Source: Arthrobacter sp. AL12
GTDB lineage: Bacteria > Actinomycetota > Actinomycetes > Actinomycetales > Micrococcaceae
DNA: 64,000 nt
Direction: 5' to 3'
Assembly: GCF_029960645.1 (NCBI RefSeq)
Contig: NZ_JASBQY010000003.1
Location: 265,115-329,114 of the forward strand
Shown here in pieces: positions 43,959 through 54,427 of this stretch. How positions within the stretch are numbered: the first letter of the stretch is position 1; each line of letters begins with the position of its first letter. Both the position numbers and the translations under genes were made by a program. The notes below the pieces were generated by a model. It saw only the letters and a list, made by a program, of their open reading frames with translations. It was not told where the DNA came from and searched no databases.

Positions 43959-45179
43959 ATGGCAGAATTCAAGCAGTCCACCAAGCTTCATAACGTCCTT
44001 TACGACATCCGTGGACCGATCCTTCAGGCCGCCCAGCAGATGGAGGCAGAGGGTCACCGCATCCTCAAACTGAACATCGGAAACCCGGCCCCGTTCGGAT
44101 TTGAAGCGCCGGACGCGATTCTGGTGGACATGATCCGCCATCTGCCGCATGCCCAGGGCTACAGCGATTCCCGCGGCATTTTTTCGGCCCGGACCGCCGT
44201 GTCGCAGTACTACCAGACCCGCGGGATCCAGAACATCCATGTAGATGACATCTACCTGGGCAACGGCGTCAGCGAGCTCATCACGATGTCCCTGATGGCG
44301 CTGCTCGACGACGGCGACGAGGTCCTGATCCCCACCCCCGATTACCCGCTCTGGACCGCCTCGGTTGCGCTGGCCAGCGGCCGGCCCGTGCATTACCTCT
44401 GCGACGAGGACTCCGGCTGGCAGCCGGACCTCGAGGACCTGGAAGCGAAGATCACGCCGCGCACCAAGGGCATCGTGGTGATCAACCCGAACAACCCCAC
44501 CGGCGCCGTCTATCCGGAAGACACCCTCAAGAAAATCGTCGCCCTGGCCGAGAAGCACGGCCTGGTCCTCTTCGCCGACGAGATTTACGAGAAGATCCTC
44601 TACGAGGACGCCGTCCACGTGAACATGGCCAGCCTGACCGGCGACGACGTCCTGTGCCTGACGTTCAGCGGACTGTCCAAGGCGTACCGTGTGTGCGGCT
44701 ACCGGGCCGGGTGGATGGCCATTTCCGGGCCGAAAAAGGATGCCGCCGATTACCTCGAGGGCATCAACCTGCTGGCGAACATGCGCCTGTGCGCCAACGT
44801 CCCGGCCCAGCACGCCATCCAGACGGCGCTCGGCGGGTACCAGAGCATCAACGACCTCATCCTGCCGGGCGGGCGCCTGCTCGAGCAGCGGAACAAGGCG
44901 TACGACATGCTCAACGCGATTCCCGGGGTCAGCACCCAGCAGGCCCGGGGCGCCATGTACCTCTTCCCGAAGCTCGATCCCGAGGTCTACCGCATCCGCG
45001 ACGACGAGAAGTTCGTCCTGGACCTGCTGCGCGAGCAGAAGATCCTGGTCTCCCACGGCCGGGCCTTCAACTGGGTCCGCCCGGACCACTTCCGGATGGT
45101 CACCCTTCCCCTCGTGAAGGACCTGGAAGAGGCAATCAACCGCATGGCGGACTTCCTGAGCCGGTACAAGGGGAACTAG
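43959..45179 (+). CDS. alaA: Alanine aminotransferase (glutamate-pyruvate), AlaA type
   Basis: A 406-residue fold-type I aminotransferase that makes alanine from pyruvate and glutamate. It matches E. coli AlaA along its length: KLHNVLYDIRGPI at the start, KLNIGNPAPFGFEAPD, PNNPTGAVY, ADEIYEKILY, the PLP lysine in FSGLSKAYRVCGYRAGW, and NVPAQHAIQTALGGYQSI. Upstream, CATATT six bases before the ATG is a weak -10 candidate; no Shine-Dalgarno sequence is seen. Confidence 0.93.
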   Translation: MAEFKQSTKLHNVLYDIRGPILQAAQQMEAEGHRILKLNIGNPAPFGFEAPDAILVDMIRHLPHAQGYSDSRGIFSARTAVSQYYQTRGIQNIHVDDIYLGNGVSELITMSLMALLDDGDEVLIPTPDYPLWTASVALASGRPVHYLCDEDSGWQPDLEDLEAKITPRTKGIVVINPNNPTGAVYPEDTLKKIVALAEKHGLVLFADEIYEKILYEDAVHVNMASLTGDDVLCLTFSGLSKAYRVCGYRAGWMAISGPKKDAADYLEGINLLANMRLCANVPAQHAIQTALGGYQSINDLILPGGRLLEQRNKAYDMLNAIPGVSTQQARGAMYLFPKLDPEVYRIRDDEKFVLDLLREQKILVSHGRAFNWVRPDHFRMVTLPLVKDLEEAINRMADFLSRYKGN

Positions 45180-45256
45180 CCTGAGCTCAGCAGCGTAGCG
45201 CGGGCGGTGGTCCGGCGGTCCGCACGGAGGCTGCCCGACCCGGAAAGAGGCAAGGC

Positions 45257-46111
45257 ATGTCAGACATCGTGCGATTCAAGGAACACCCCTCCGACACCCT
45301 GAAGGTGGGCAAAGGCTTCAGCCTGAAAGACACGGACCCGGACTCCACCCCCGGCTACCCGGGCGACAAGGACGACGGGGAGGCGCTGCTTGCCGACCTG
45401 GATGACAACCTCACTCTGCTCCAGGAGCAGCTTTTCGCCGAGTCCCGCTTCGGGAGCACCAAGCGGCTACTGCTGATCCTGCAGGCCATGGACACCGCCG
45501 GCAAAGGCGGGATCGTGACCCACGTGATGGGCGCCATGAACCCGCAGGGCGTCCAGCTGAAGTCATTCAAGGCTCCCACCGCGGAAGAGAAATCCTATGA
45601 CTTCCTGTGGCGGATCGAGAAGGAAGTGCCGGCCGCCGGCGTGGTGGGCGTCTTTGACCGGTCGCATTACGAGGACGTCCTGATCCACCGCGTGCACCGC
45701 TGGGCGGATTCGAAGGAACTGGAGCGCCGCTACATCGCGATCAACGAATTCGAGGCGCGGCAGACGGCTTCCGGCACCAAGATCCTCAAGGTCATGCTCC
45801 ACATCAGTCAGGACGAGCAGAAGGAACGGCTGCTCGCGCGGCTGGACGATCCGGCGAAGCTCTGGAAATACAGCAGCAACGATTTGAAGGAACGCGCGTT
45901 CTGGAACGACTACATGGACGCCTACCAGAAGGCTTTCGAAAAGACAGGCACCGAAACCGTGCCGTGGTACGTGGTCCCGGCCAACAAAAAGTGGTACGCC
46001 CGGATCGCCGTGCAGCAGCTGCTGCTCGATACGCTGGACGGCCTCAAACTCCAGTGGCCGGTTCCGGACCTGGACGTGGCGCTGGAACGGGAACTGGTCG
46101 AGCGTTCCTGA
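45257..46111 (+). CDS. Polyphosphate kinase 2 family protein
   Basis: A 284-residue PPK2-type P-loop kinase that transfers phosphate between polyphosphate and nucleotides. Walker A is LQAMDTAGKGG and the Walker B region GVFDRSHYEDVLIHRVH. The lid region reads DDPAKLWKYSSNDLKERAFW and the end NKKWYARIAVQQLL. Single-domain PPK2 length. AAGAGGCAAGG precedes the ATG. Nucleotide preference cannot be told. Confidence 0.92.
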   Translation: MSDIVRFKEHPSDTLKVGKGFSLKDTDPDSTPGYPGDKDDGEALLADLDDNLTLLQEQLFAESRFGSTKRLLLILQAMDTAGKGGIVTHVMGAMNPQGVQLKSFKAPTAEEKSYDFLWRIEKEVPAAGVVGVFDRSHYEDVLIHRVHRWADSKELERRYIAINEFEARQTASGTKILKVMLHISQDEQKERLLARLDDPAKLWKYSSNDLKERAFWNDYMDAYQKAFEKTGTETVPWYVVPANKKWYARIAVQQLLLDTLDGLKLQWPVPDLDVALERELVERS

Positions 46112-46125
46112 CCGGCCCGTGCCGG

Positions 46126-46356
46126 CTAGCCGGCCTGGGCGGGCTGCTCGCGCGCCGCTGCCAGGCGCTTGCGGGCACCCTCGAGCCACTGTTCGCAGCG
46201 CTTGGCCAGCGCTTCGCCGCGTTCCCAGAGCGCCAGCGACTCCTCAAGGCTCGCCCCGCCGGCCTCGAGCCTGGTCACGATGCCCACAAGCTGCTCCCGG
46301 GCTTCCTCGTAGCTGAGGCCCTCGATGTCGGCGTTGGGCTGTGTTTCTGCTGTCAT
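46126..46356 (-). CDS. xseB: Exodeoxyribonuclease VII small subunit
   Basis: A 76-residue helical protein. The family core [20 protein letters not shown] and the heptad-like [19 protein letters not shown] are present. AAGGAG (complement of 46366-46371) precedes the ATG. It lies 55 bases after xseA on the same strand, so they are co-transcribed as partners of one nuclease. Confidence 0.93.
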   Translation of the reverse strand: MTAETQPNADIEGLSYEEAREQLVGIVTRLEAGGASLEESLALWERGEALAKRCEQWLEGARKRLAAAREQPAQAG

Positions 46357-46411
46357 GGTGTGTTGCTCCTTGCTATGTCCCGCAGGACGGATCGTTCGGT
46401 TGGGTGGTCCA

Positions 46412-47698
46412 TCAGCCGTCGGCGGGTTCCTGGCCACCGGTCGACTCCGCGGTGAACCGGCCTCCGGCCACGCGGACGGCCAGCGGCGTGCCCGACGGCG
46501 TCTGGTCAGGGTGCCGGACAACCTCCCGGCGGGTCCCGGGAGCCGTGTCGCCGCCGGCAAGCTGGACGACGGCGTATCCCCGGTCCAGGGTCTTCTGCGG
46601 CGAGAGTGCCCGGACCTGGGCCTTGAGGTGGGCCAGCTGGTCCGTGGCCCGGACGACGGCGGTCGTGACCGCCGCCTGGGAGCGGCCCTTGAGCCGCTCG
46701 ACGTCGTCGTGGCGGAGGCTGACCATGATCTCAGGGGAGGCCAGCACCGGCCGGGAGCGCAGCGAGGCCAGACGGTCCGTCTCACGCTCGACCAGCCGGG
46801 TAACACCACGCCGGAGCTGGTCGAGGGCCTGGCGGACGCGGGCGAGCTCTTCGACAACGTCCGGGACGATCCGCTTGGCGGCGTCGGTCGGTGTGGAGGC
46901 GCGCAGGTCCGCGACATCGTCAAGGATCGGCCTGTCCGCCTCGTGGCCGATCGCGCTGACGACCGGCGTGGCGGCGTCCGACACGGCCCGGATGAGTTCC
47001 TCGCTGCTGAAAGGCAGCAGATCCTCCAGGGCGCCGCCGCCGCGGGCAATGACGATCACATCCACCTCGGGATGCGCGTCCAGCTCGCGCAGCGCGGCGA
47101 CGACCTGCGCGACAGCGGTGTTGCCCTGGACGGCCACTTCACGGATTTCGAATTCGACGGCGGGCCAGCGCAGCGCCGCGTTGCGCAGCACGTCCTTCTT
47201 GGCATCCGAGTCACGGCCGGTAATCAGGCCGATCCGGTGGGGGAGCAGGGGCAGGCGCTTCTTGCGGGCGTCGGAGAACAGCCCTTCCGCGGCGAGGGCA
47301 TGGCGCAGGCGCTCGATCCTGGCGAGGAGGTCCCCGAGGCCCACGGGCCGGATGTCCTTCACGGACATGTTCAGCCGGCCCGTCTTGAGCCAGAATTCGG
47401 CCTTAATCAGGGCCACCACCCGGGAGCCGCGCTCCAGCGGCGTGTTCTGGCGGTCCAGCACATTGGTCCAGACGGAGGCAGGGAGGGAGATCTCCGCATC
47501 TATGTCGCGCAGCGTCAGATAGGCGTTCGTGCCCCGCCGGTTCAGTTCGATGACCTGGCCTTCGATCCAGGCGGAGGGGGCGCGGTCAATGTGCATCTTG
47601 AGTTTCTGGGACAGCAGCTGCAGCGGCCAGGGATTGTCCGGACTGGTTTCAGCCGCCGTGGCAGGAACCGTCGTGGCGGCCGCGACCTCCTCAGACAT
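46412..47698 (-). CDS. xseA: Exodeoxyribonuclease VII large subunit
   Basis: A 428-residue subunit of the single-strand-specific exonuclease. An N-terminal OB fold (about residues 28-125; [20 protein letters not shown]) is followed by the catalytic domain with [32 protein letters not shown] and [24 protein letters not shown] (read in parts). A coiled-coil stretch is near residues 270-350. Normal length. Confidence 0.95.
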   Translation of the reverse strand: MSEEVAAATTVPATAAETSPDNPWPLQLLSQKLKMHIDRAPSAWIEGQVIELNRRGTNAYLTLRDIDAEISLPASVWTNVLDRQNTPLERGSRVVALIKAEFWLKTGRLNMSVKDIRPVGLGDLLARIERLRHALAAEGLFSDARKKRLPLLPHRIGLITGRDSDAKKDVLRNAALRWPAVEFEIREVAVQGNTAVAQVVAALRELDAHPEVDVIVIARGGGALEDLLPFSSEELIRAVSDAATPVVSAIGHEADRPILDDVADLRASTPTDAAKRIVPDVVEELARVRQALDQLRRGVTRLVERETDRLASLRSRPVLASPEIMVSLRHDDVERLKGRSQAAVTTAVVRATDQLAHLKAQVRALSPQKTLDRGYAVVQLAGGDTAPGTRREVVRHPDQTPSGTPLAVRVAGGRFTAESTGGQEPADG

Positions 47699-47933
47699 GC
47701 CCGTCTCCCGGGGCAGAAATGGCCTGGTGCATATGCGTCGGTGTCCTTTGCCGGGGCGGGGCTGGCAGCAGGTGCGACCCCGGCGACTGCGCGTCAGGAA
47801 AGGCCACCGGCCGACAACTCGAACTTGTCGGTTTCAACTCTATCCATAGCTCTATCATCGAGGGCCGACTTTATCGTTCCGCAGGCAGCCCCCCGTAGGA
47901 TGGGCACTACCCACCGACCACCTAGGACTTCTC
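47699..47933. other. Divergent intergenic region between xseA and a membrane protein gene
   Basis: About 235 bases. The AT-richer part around 47840-47880 contains TATCCATAG and CTATCATCG, which may hold the xseA promoter. No gene, repeat or terminator is supported. Confidence 0.4.
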
Positions 47934-48776
47934 GTGCGCACTTTTGTCTCAGCCGTAGCGGTACTTATCGGGCTTGTCCTGACGGCTGTCGCTGTTCCAG
48001 CCATGTGGGTGGACCGCAACATCGTCCAGCAGGACGGCTTCGTGGCGTTCACCGCGCCGCTGGGCAAGGACCCTGTGTTCCAGGAGCGGCTGGCCGCGGC
48101 CGCCGTCGGCAGCCTGGGCGCGGAGCGGATCCCGGCCGCGCTCAGCGGACTGGTCACGCCGATCCTGGAAAGCGCGGCCCGGTCGCTGACGAGCATGCCT
48201 GGCTACCCCGAGGCCTGGACCGAAACGCTGCGCAAAAGCCACCAGCTGAACTTCACCGACCCCAGTGCACCGCCCGCCGAGGCCGGCACTGCCACGTCGC
48301 TGACTCTGGACCTGGCGCCCCTCGTTGGTCTGGTGGCGAAGCAGGTGGCGGACGCCACGACCCTGCCGCTGGAAGCACCGGAGCAGCTGCTGATCACGAT
48401 CGGGCAGCCCGAGCACCGGCAGCTCCTCGACCGGGTATCGGCTTTCGCGCCGATGGGCTACGCCCTGGCCGTCGTCGCCCTCATCGCCTTCGCGCTGGCC
48501 TTTGTGGCCGCCCGGCGGCGCTGGACCGTCCTGGCCGGGATTGGGCTCGGAGTCCTGGTGCTGGCCGGAGCCTGGAAGCTGGCCGCCGACGCCGTCGGGG
48601 CAGCAGTGACGGCAACGGGCAGCGGCAACGCGGTTGCGGAGATCTTCAAGAGCGAATTCGTTGCGGCCGCCAGCTCAAGCTTTGGACAGTGGACCCTGGC
48701 GGCCGCCGTAGCCGGCGGTGTCCTGCTGGCAGCTGGACTCGTGGTGCGCGTCGTCGGCGGGCGCAGCCGCGCCTGA
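47934..48776 (+). CDS. Conserved actinobacterial membrane protein
   Basis: A 280-residue protein with an N-terminal helix (SAVAVLIGLVLTAVAVPAMWV), a 150-residue external domain and three C-terminal helices (about residues 180-195, 201-222, 253-272). No catalytic motif is recognised. GTG start with TAGGAC just upstream and no ribosome-binding site. Function unknown. Confidence 0.75.
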   Translation: MRTFVSAVAVLIGLVLTAVAVPAMWVDRNIVQQDGFVAFTAPLGKDPVFQERLAAAAVGSLGAERIPAALSGLVTPILESAARSLTSMPGYPEAWTETLRKSHQLNFTDPSAPPAEAGTATSLTLDLAPLVGLVAKQVADATTLPLEAPEQLLITIGQPEHRQLLDRVSAFAPMGYALAVVALIAFALAFVAARRRWTVLAGIGLGVLVLAGAWKLAADAVGAAVTATGSGNAVAEIFKSEFVAAASSSFGQWTLAAAVAGGVLLAAGLVVRVVGGRSRA

Positions 48777-48850
48777 GCGTCCGGCGCCGCACCTGCGGCC
48801 GCGCGAAGCGCCGGCAGACCGGGCCTAGTCGGCGGCCCGCCCAACACCGG

Positions 48851-48856
48851 TAGCAT
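48851..48856 (+). promoter_or_regulatory. -10 element, leaderless ispH
   Basis: TAGCAT ends six bases before the ATG at 48863. Confidence 0.6.
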
Positions 48857-48862
48857 TGGGGC

Positions 48863-49954
48863 ATGACTTCCACTGCTGTCTCCATTCCGATGCCAACCGT
48901 TCCGCGCCGGCGGCGTACGCCGGAAGAAGTCCTGGCTGCAGCGCCCGTCGGCGGCCCGAAAAAGGTCCTGCTCGCCGCCCCGCGCGGCTACTGCGCCGGC
49001 GTCGACCGTGCTGTCATCGCGGTGGAAAAGGCGCTGGAGCACTATGGCCCGCCGGTCTACGTGCGCAAACAGATCGTCCACAACGTGCATGTGGTCAGCT
49101 CCCTGGAGGAAAAAGGCGCCATTTTCGTGGAGGAGACCGACGAGGTCCCCGAGGGCGCCCTGGTGATCTTCTCCGCCCACGGCGTCTCGCCCGCCGTGGT
49201 CCAGTCCGCCGAGGACCGCGGACTGCGGACCATCGACGCCACCTGCCCGCTCGTGACGAAGGTACACAAAGAGGCGGTTCGCTTCGCGAAGGACGACTTC
49301 GACATCCTGCTGATCGGCCATGACGGCCATGAGGAAGTCGAAGGGACAGCGGGCGAGGCCCCCGAGCACATCCAGATCATCAACGGCCCGCACGAGGTTG
49401 ACAAGGTCACGGTCCGGGACCCGGAGAAAGTTATCTGGCTCTCCCAGACCACCCTCAGCGTGGACGAAACCATGGAGACCGTACGCCTGCTCAAGGAACG
49501 GTTCCCCACCCTGCAGGACCCGCCCAGCGATGACATCTGCTACGCGACCACGAACCGCCAGGTGGCCATCAAGAAGATCTCACCCCAGGCCGAGCTCGTG
49601 ATTGTGGTCGGATCGGCCAACTCCTCGAACTCGGTCCGGCTCGTGGAAGTGGCGCTGGAGTACGGCGCGAAGGCCTCGTACCGCGTGGACTTCGCCAATG
49701 AGGTGGACGAGTCCTGGTTCGAGGGTGTGGCGACCGTCGGTGTGACCTCGGGTGCCTCGGTCCCGGAGGTCCTGGTCAAGGATGTCCTGCGCCTGCTCGC
49801 CGACTACGGCTACGGCGCGGTCGAGGAAGTCGTCACGGCCGAAGAGGACCTGCTGTTCTCACTGCCGAAGGAGCTCCGCGCCACCCTGAAGCAGGCCGGC
49901 GATGTCACTCGCGCCCTCGGGGGCCGCGGGGCACGCCCCGCCCAGACCTCCTAG
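48863..49954 (+). CDS. ispH: 4-hydroxy-3-methylbut-2-enyl diphosphate reductase
   Basis: A 363-residue iron-sulfur enzyme, the last step of the MEP isoprenoid pathway (HMBPP to IPP and DMAPP). The three cluster cysteines are in [26 protein letters not shown] and [11 protein letters not shown]. Catalytic-site motifs VHNVHVV and [15 protein letters not shown] are present. The N-terminus extends about 35 residues beyond E. coli IspH, which is common in actinobacteria. Confidence 0.96.
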   Translation: MTSTAVSIPMPTVPRRRRTPEEVLAAAPVGGPKKVLLAAPRGYCAGVDRAVIAVEKALEHYGPPVYVRKQIVHNVHVVSSLEEKGAIFVEETDEVPEGALVIFSAHGVSPAVVQSAEDRGLRTIDATCPLVTKVHKEAVRFAKDDFDILLIGHDGHEEVEGTAGEAPEHIQIINGPHEVDKVTVRDPEKVIWLSQTTLSVDETMETVRLLKERFPTLQDPPSDDICYATTNRQVAIKKISPQAELVIVVGSANSSNSVRLVEVALEYGAKASYRVDFANEVDESWFEGVATVGVTSGASVPEVLVKDVLRLLADYGYGAVEEVVTAEEDLLFSLPKELRATLKQAGDVTRALGGRGARPAQTS

Positions 49955-49990
49955 CAGGCTCACAAGTCAGTCCAACGCACACCGTCAGTC

Positions 49991-51289
49991 CTAGGCGGCG
50001 GACTCCTGGTCCTCTTCGTGTGAATCGCTCGGGGCTGCGTCCGCCGACCGCCCGGACCCAATTTCCGGCCCGTTCCCGGGCTGGAGCTCCGGGGCAGCCA
50101 CGGATCGCGGCGTCACCTCGACGGCCGCGGGGGTGGCCAGCCCGGTCGCGTCCAGTGCGTTGAGCTTGCGGGCCGTCGGCAGCACCCGGGCCTCCAGCGT
50201 GCCCACCATGGAGTTGTAACGATCCACGGAGGTCTTGAGTGAGGCGCCGAGTTTGGTGACGTTCTCGCCGAGCGTCCCCATCCTCTCGTAGAGCTGGTGG
50301 GCCAGTTCGAAGAGCTCCCGCGCGCTGTCAGTGAGGACGTCCTGGCGCCAGGTGAAGGCGACGGATTTCAGGACCGCCAGCAGGGTTGAGGGCGAGGCCA
50401 GCACCACGTTCCTGGACAGGGCGTAGTCCAGCAGTGCAGGGTCCGCCGAGAGCGCGGCCGCCAGGATCGATTCGGCCGGCAGGAAGCAGACCACCAGTTC
50501 CGGGGAGTTGCCCGGGATATCCCAGTACTTCTTGCTGCTCAGCGCGTCCACATGGGCCTTCAGCGCCTTGGCATGGGCCAGCAGATGGGCCTGCTGCCCG
50601 CTCAGGGACTGCGCGTGCTGCAGCCCGGGGGCGGCGGACGCCCCGAGTTCCTGAGCCGCAAGATAGGCCGCGAGCGGCACCTTCGCGTCGACCACGAGCT
50701 GTTTCTGGCCGGGGAGCTGCACGACCAGGTCGGGCCGGATACTGCTCTCCGACCCGGCGCTGTGCTGCTGGCCGCTGTGAACCTGCTCGTGGAAATCGAC
50801 GTGGCGGAGCATTCCGGCGGCCTCCACCACACGGCGCAACTGGACTTCCCCCCACTGGCCGCGGGCGCTGTTGGACCGCAGCGCGGACTCCAGTGCATGG
50901 GTTGAGCGCAGCAGCTGTTCGTCGGACAACCGGGCTTCCTGCAGCTGCTGGGCCAGCTGGCCGTACTGCTCGAGGCGGTCGCGCTCCAGCAGCGACACCT
51001 GATGCTGCACCGCGGTGAGCTTCTCCGCCACTGGTGCCAGGGCCCGCAGCACGCTGCCGTCCTGGTTCCGGGATTCCCCGAGGTCCCGGTTCTGGGCCGC
51101 CAGCAGGCGCCTCTCGGCGTCGGCGGCGGCGAACTGCGCGCTGACCTCGGAGAGCCGGGCCGAGACGGCGTCGAAATCCTGTTCCACCGCGAGGGTGCGG
51201 CGCCGGATCAGCAGAAAGACCACGGCGGCGCCGGCGACCGCGCCGACGAGCAGCATGAGCAGGGCAAGAATCAGTGCAAAAGCGTCCAT
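49991..51289 (-). CDS. rmuC: DNA recombination protein RmuC
   Basis: A 432-residue protein with an N-terminal membrane helix (ALILALLMLLVGAVAGAAVVFLL in parts), a coiled-coil region (residues 35-130) and the RmuC nuclease-like domain (GQWGEVQLRRVVEAAGM, VVDAKVPLAAYLAA, PELVVCFLPAESIL). The tail of about 60 residues is Pro/Glu/Ala-rich. The ATG at 51289 has GAAGG upstream. RmuC limits inversions and is thought to act in recombination or replication-fork processing. Divergent from ychF. Confidence 0.93.
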   Translation of the reverse strand: MDAFALILALLMLLVGAVAGAAVVFLLIRRRTLAVEQDFDAVSARLSEVSAQFAAADAERRLLAAQNRDLGESRNQDGSVLRALAPVAEKLTAVQHQVSLLERDRLEQYGQLAQQLQEARLSDEQLLRSTHALESALRSNSARGQWGEVQLRRVVEAAGMLRHVDFHEQVHSGQQHSAGSESSIRPDLVVQLPGQKQLVVDAKVPLAAYLAAQELGASAAPGLQHAQSLSGQQAHLLAHAKALKAHVDALSSKKYWDIPGNSPELVVCFLPAESILAAALSADPALLDYALSRNVVLASPSTLLAVLKSVAFTWRQDVLTDSARELFELAHQLYERMGTLGENVTKLGASLKTSVDRYNSMVGTLEARVLPTARKLNALDATGLATPAAVEVTPRSVAAPELQPGNGPEIGSGRSADAAPSDSHEEDQESAA

Positions 51290-51439
51290 GCCTTCACTGT
51301 GGCATGCCCCCACGACAGTTTCCCGCCGACGCCCTGCCGGCGGCGTCGAAGCGTCCCGGCGGCGGCCGAACCAGACGCAGCCCAAGCCGCTGGCCAGATC
51401 TCGAACCGGGCCGTCGCAGGGGACCCCGGCCGCAGCGGG

Positions 51440-51445
51440 TAGAAT
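51440..51445 (+). promoter_or_regulatory. -10-like element of ychF
   Basis: TAGAAT ends eight bases before the GTG at 51454, two bases further than in the other leaderless genes. Confidence 0.4.
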
Positions 51446-51453
51446 TAGTACTC

Positions 51454-52539
51454 GTGGCTCTTACTATTGGCATCGTCGGACTGCCCAACGTCGGCAAATC
51501 AACTCTTTTCAATGCACTGACCCGTAACCAGGTGCTCGCAGCGAACTACCCGTTCGCCACGATCGAGCCGAACGTCGGTGTGGTCAACCTGCCGGACCCG
51601 CGGCTTGCCAAGCTGGCCGCCGTCTTCGGATCGGCGCGCCTGCTGCCCGCCCCGGTGTCGTTCGTCGACATCGCCGGGATCGTCAAGGGTGCCTCGGAGG
51701 GCGAAGGACTGGGCAACAAGTTCCTCGCCAACATCCGCGAGGCTGAGGCTATCGCCCAGGTTGTCCGCGTGTTCGATGATCCCGACGTCATCCACGTCGA
51801 CGGCAAGGTGGATCCCCGCTCGGACATGGAGATCATCAACACCGAGCTGATCCTGGCTGATCTTCAGACCATTGAAAACGCGATTCCCCGGATCGAAAAA
51901 GAAGTCAAGATCAAGAAGCGGGACACCGCGGAGCTGGCGGCCATCAAGGCCGCCCAGGCCGTCCTTGAACGCGGCGACACCATTTTCGCCTCGGTAAAGC
52001 GCGACAAGCTGGAGATGGAGCACCTCAGGGAGCTCAGCCTCCTGACCGCCAAGCCCATCATCTACGTCTTCAACGCGGACGAGGGCATTCTGGGCAGCCC
52101 GGGGAAGCAGGAAGAACTGCGCGCCATGGTGGCCCCGGCTGACGCCATCTTCCTCGACGCCAAGCTCGAATCGGACCTCGTGGAACTGGACGAGGAAGAG
52201 GCCCGCGAAATGCTGGAGATGAACGGCCAGGACGAATCCGGCCTGGACCAGCTGGCCCGCGTCGGTTTCCACACCCTCGGGCTGCAGACCTACCTGACCG
52301 CGGGGCCCAAGGAAACCCGGGCGTGGACCATCCACCAGGGCGACACGGCCCCGCAGGCGGCCGGCGTCATCCACTCCGATTTCCAGCGCGGATTCATCAA
52401 GGCCGAGGTCGTCTCCTTCGACGACCTCATCGACGCCGGGTCCATGGCGGAGGCGAAGTCCCGCGGCAAGGTGCGGATCGAAGGCAAGGAATACGTCATG
52501 GTCGACGGCGATGTGGTGGAGTTCCGGTTTAACGTCTAG
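51454..52539 (+). CDS. ychF: Redox-regulated ATPase YchF (OLA1 family)
   Basis: A 361-residue Obg-family P-loop protein that prefers ATP to GTP. G1 is [10 protein letters not shown]3 [17 protein letters not shown], and the usual NKxD is replaced by FNADE, the basis of ATP preference. The C-terminal TGS domain ends [14 protein letters not shown] start at 51454. The last 13 codons (52501-52539) recur twice downstream, which marks this 3' end as a likely insertion site. Confidence 0.96.
   Translation: MALTIGIVGLPNVGKSTLFNALTRNQVLAANYPFATIEPNVGVVNLPDPRLAKLAAVFGSARLLPAPVSFVDIAGIVKGASEGEGLGNKFLANIREAEAIAQVVRVFDDPDVIHVDGKVDPRSDMEIINTELILADLQTIENAIPRIEKEVKIKKRDTAELAAIKAAQAVLERGDTIFASVKRDKLEMEHLRELSLLTAKPIIYVFNADEGILGSPGKQEELRAMVAPADAIFLDAKLESDLVELDEEEAREMLEMNGQDESGLDQLARVGFHTLGLQTYLTAGPKETRAWTIHQGDTAPQAAGVIHSDFQRGFIKAEVVSFDDLIDAGSMAEAKSRGKVRIEGKEYVMVDGDVVEFRFNV
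52501..52539 (+). repeat. ychF tail copy A (in the gene)
   Basis: The final 13 codons of ychF, the reference copy of a direct repeat also found at 54428-54462 and 56174-56212. Confidence 0.8.
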
Positions 52540-52552
52540 CCCACTGAATTTC

Positions 52553-52590
52553 GAGACGGCCCCATCTGCTTCCGCAGATGGGGCCGTCTC
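52553..52590 (+). terminator. Strong terminator after ychF
   Basis: Perfect 17-bp stem (52553-52569 with 52574-52590), TTCC loop, then TGTT; 13 bases after the ychF stop. Confidence 0.9.
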
Positions 52591-52731
52591 TGTTGGTGCG
52601 ATGGGAGCATCCGAAACCTTGCGCGCTTCATTCCGGATGAGCGCGTGAAGCCTGCTTCGTTGCATGGGGATTACCGCAGCCGTCCAGCCTCAGGAAACCG
52701 ACCCGCGCTGGGCTACCTGCAGCACGTGACC

Positions 52732-52737
52732 TAGGAT
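52732..52737 (+). promoter_or_regulatory. -10 element, leaderless SDR gene
   Basis: TAGGAT ends six bases before the ATG at 52744. Confidence 0.6.
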
Positions 52738-52743
52738 CTACCC

Positions 52744-53397
52744 ATGACGACTCTTCAGGGTGCGGTTGTTCTGGTAGTCGGCGCCACCGGCGGACTCGGT
52801 TCGCGCATTGCCGCTCAGCTGGAGAGTAACGGCGCCATCGTCGCCCGGTCGTCAAAGTCTGCTGGGCACGATCTGCGCGCACCCTTCGTGATCCAGGAGG
52901 TGCTGGATGACACGCATGCTCAGTACGGACGTCTCGACGGGCTAGTGGTTGCGTCCGGGGTCGTCGCCTTCGGCGCCGCATCAGACCTTGAACCCGCCAC
53001 GGTGGACGAACTCTTCGCTGTGAACACGACCTGTCCGATCCAGCTCATTACCCAGAGCCAGCCCTACCTCGCCGCCTCGGCACGTGAGGGCCGGGAGCCT
53101 TTTGTGGTCACACTGAGCGGCGTTGTCGCCGAGGCACCCGTCGCCGGCCTGGCGGCATACTCGGCGTCGAAGGCTGGGCTCGCGGCCTTCGTTGTCGCAG
53201 CGGCGCGCGAGTATCGCCGCGCGGGCATCCGAATCGTGGACGCCCGCCCAGGCCACACTAGTACCGCACTGTCCGAACATCCGATCGCCGGGTCAGCGCC
53301 GCGATTCGGAGCGGGTCTGGATCCAGACCTGGTTGCAGCGCGGATTATCACCGCGATCGTCGATGGCGAGAAGGATCTGCCCAGCACCGCCTTCTAG
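52744..53397 (+). CDS. Short-chain dehydrogenase/reductase
   Basis: A 217-residue classical-type SDR. The cofactor motif is VGATGGLGSRIAA (residues 12-24 approx.), and the catalytic Tyr-Lys pair is in YSASKAG, followed by RIVDARPGHTST. The expected catalytic Ser is in VTLSGVV. The substrate is unknown. It is the first gene of the accessory module after ychF, and codon choice is less G/C-biased than in neighbours. Confidence 0.9.
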   Translation: MTTLQGAVVLVVGATGGLGSRIAAQLESNGAIVARSSKSAGHDLRAPFVIQEVLDDTHAQYGRLDGLVVASGVVAFGAASDLEPATVDELFAVNTTCPIQLITQSQPYLAASAREGREPFVVTLSGVVAEAPVAGLAAYSASKAGLAAFVVAAAREYRRAGIRIVDARPGHTSTALSEHPIAGSAPRFGAGLDPDLVAARIITAIVDGEKDLPSTAF

Positions 53398-53690
53398 GCT
53401 CGCCCAGGCCAGCGCGGAAATGCCAAGGCGCCACCGATCTGAACGTCGGCAATTTCCTGACCGAGGCGACCCATATCTATCCACAGGCGTTCTATGGGTT
53501 GTCTTCGCCTACTTGCTGTCATCGTGAACCGGTCTTCCCGCTAGTGCCGATCGCCGGAACGGCGTGGTTGGCCTTCAGTCCAGCCGCTGGATAACCCGGC
53601 TCCGCCGATCAGACTCTCCTGGTGAGGACCACGTTGTTAGGATCGAGCCGACTGTCCTGACCATGAGCTTCTTCCCGAGAGTGAGGATCC
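53398..53690. other. Gap inside the accessory module
   Basis: About 290 bases without a supported gene and less G/C-rich than the surroundings. TAGGAT at 53638-53643 is a likely -10 for the methyltransferase gene, with transcription near 53650 and a short leader ending in GTGAGG. An inverted GCCGGAACGGC lies near 53551-53561. Confidence 0.4.
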
Positions 53691-54401
53691 GTGAAAGCCG
53701 ACCACTATGACAGTTTCGCCGAAAGCTACTCGGCGGAGAACGAGTCCAGCCTCCTCAACGCCTATTACGAGCGGCCGGCGATGATAGCCCTCGCCGGCGA
53801 CGTCGACGGACACCGGGTCCTGGACGCAGGGTGCGGCTCCGGGCCTCTGTTTGCGGCGCTGAGCGCGAAAGGCGCGATCATGACCGGGTTCGATGCCAGT
53901 CCTGCGATGCTCGAATTGGCAAGAAAGCGATTGGGCGCGACCGCGGACCTGTATGTGGCCGACCTCAGCAAGCCGCTACTTTTCGCCGATGACTCCTTCG
54001 ACGACGTTGTCTCGTCCTTGGTTCTGCACTATCTGGAGGACTGGTCAGCACCACTTGCCGAGCTGCGGCGTGTGCTGAAGCCGGGTGGTCGCCTGATCCT
54101 GTCGGTCAACCACCCCACTGTCAGCGTGGTCACCCAACCTACCGAGGACTACTTCGCGATCCGGCAGTACTCGGAAGATTACGAGTTCGATGGCGAGCCT
54201 GCGGTCCTGACCTTCTGGCACCGGCCACTTCACGCGATGTTCAGCGCCTTCACGTCGGCGGGATACCGCGTAGCCGCCGTGAGCGAACCAGGGCCTTCTC
54301 CAGACACACCGCACGAGCTCCTTCCGCCGCGCCTCCTCAACGGAGAGAAGACAGCGTTCCTGTCCTTCATCTTCTTCGTCCTCGAAGCCGGCAGAGGGTA
54401 G
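53691..54401 (+). CDS. Class I SAM-dependent methyltransferase
   Basis: A 236-residue small-molecule methyltransferase. It shows the DHYDSFAESYSAENESS start seen in this family, SAM motif I VLDAGCGSGPLFAAL, motif II region YVADLSKPLLFADDSFD, motif III SSLVLHYLEDW and the RVLKPGGRLILSVNHP block. GTG start with GTGAGG upstream. Contains ATA and other codons rare in neighbours. The ychF-tail copy B begins 26 bases after its stop. Substrate unknown. Confidence 0.9.
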   Translation: MKADHYDSFAESYSAENESSLLNAYYERPAMIALAGDVDGHRVLDAGCGSGPLFAALSAKGAIMTGFDASPAMLELARKRLGATADLYVADLSKPLLFADDSFDDVVSSLVLHYLEDWSAPLAELRRVLKPGGRLILSVNHPTVSVVTQPTEDYFAIRQYSEDYEFDGEPAVLTFWHRPLHAMFSAFTSAGYRVAAVSEPGPSPDTPHELLPPRLLNGEKTAFLSFIFFVLEAGRG

Positions 54402-54427
54402 CGGAGGGAAATGAGAGGTTTCTCCGT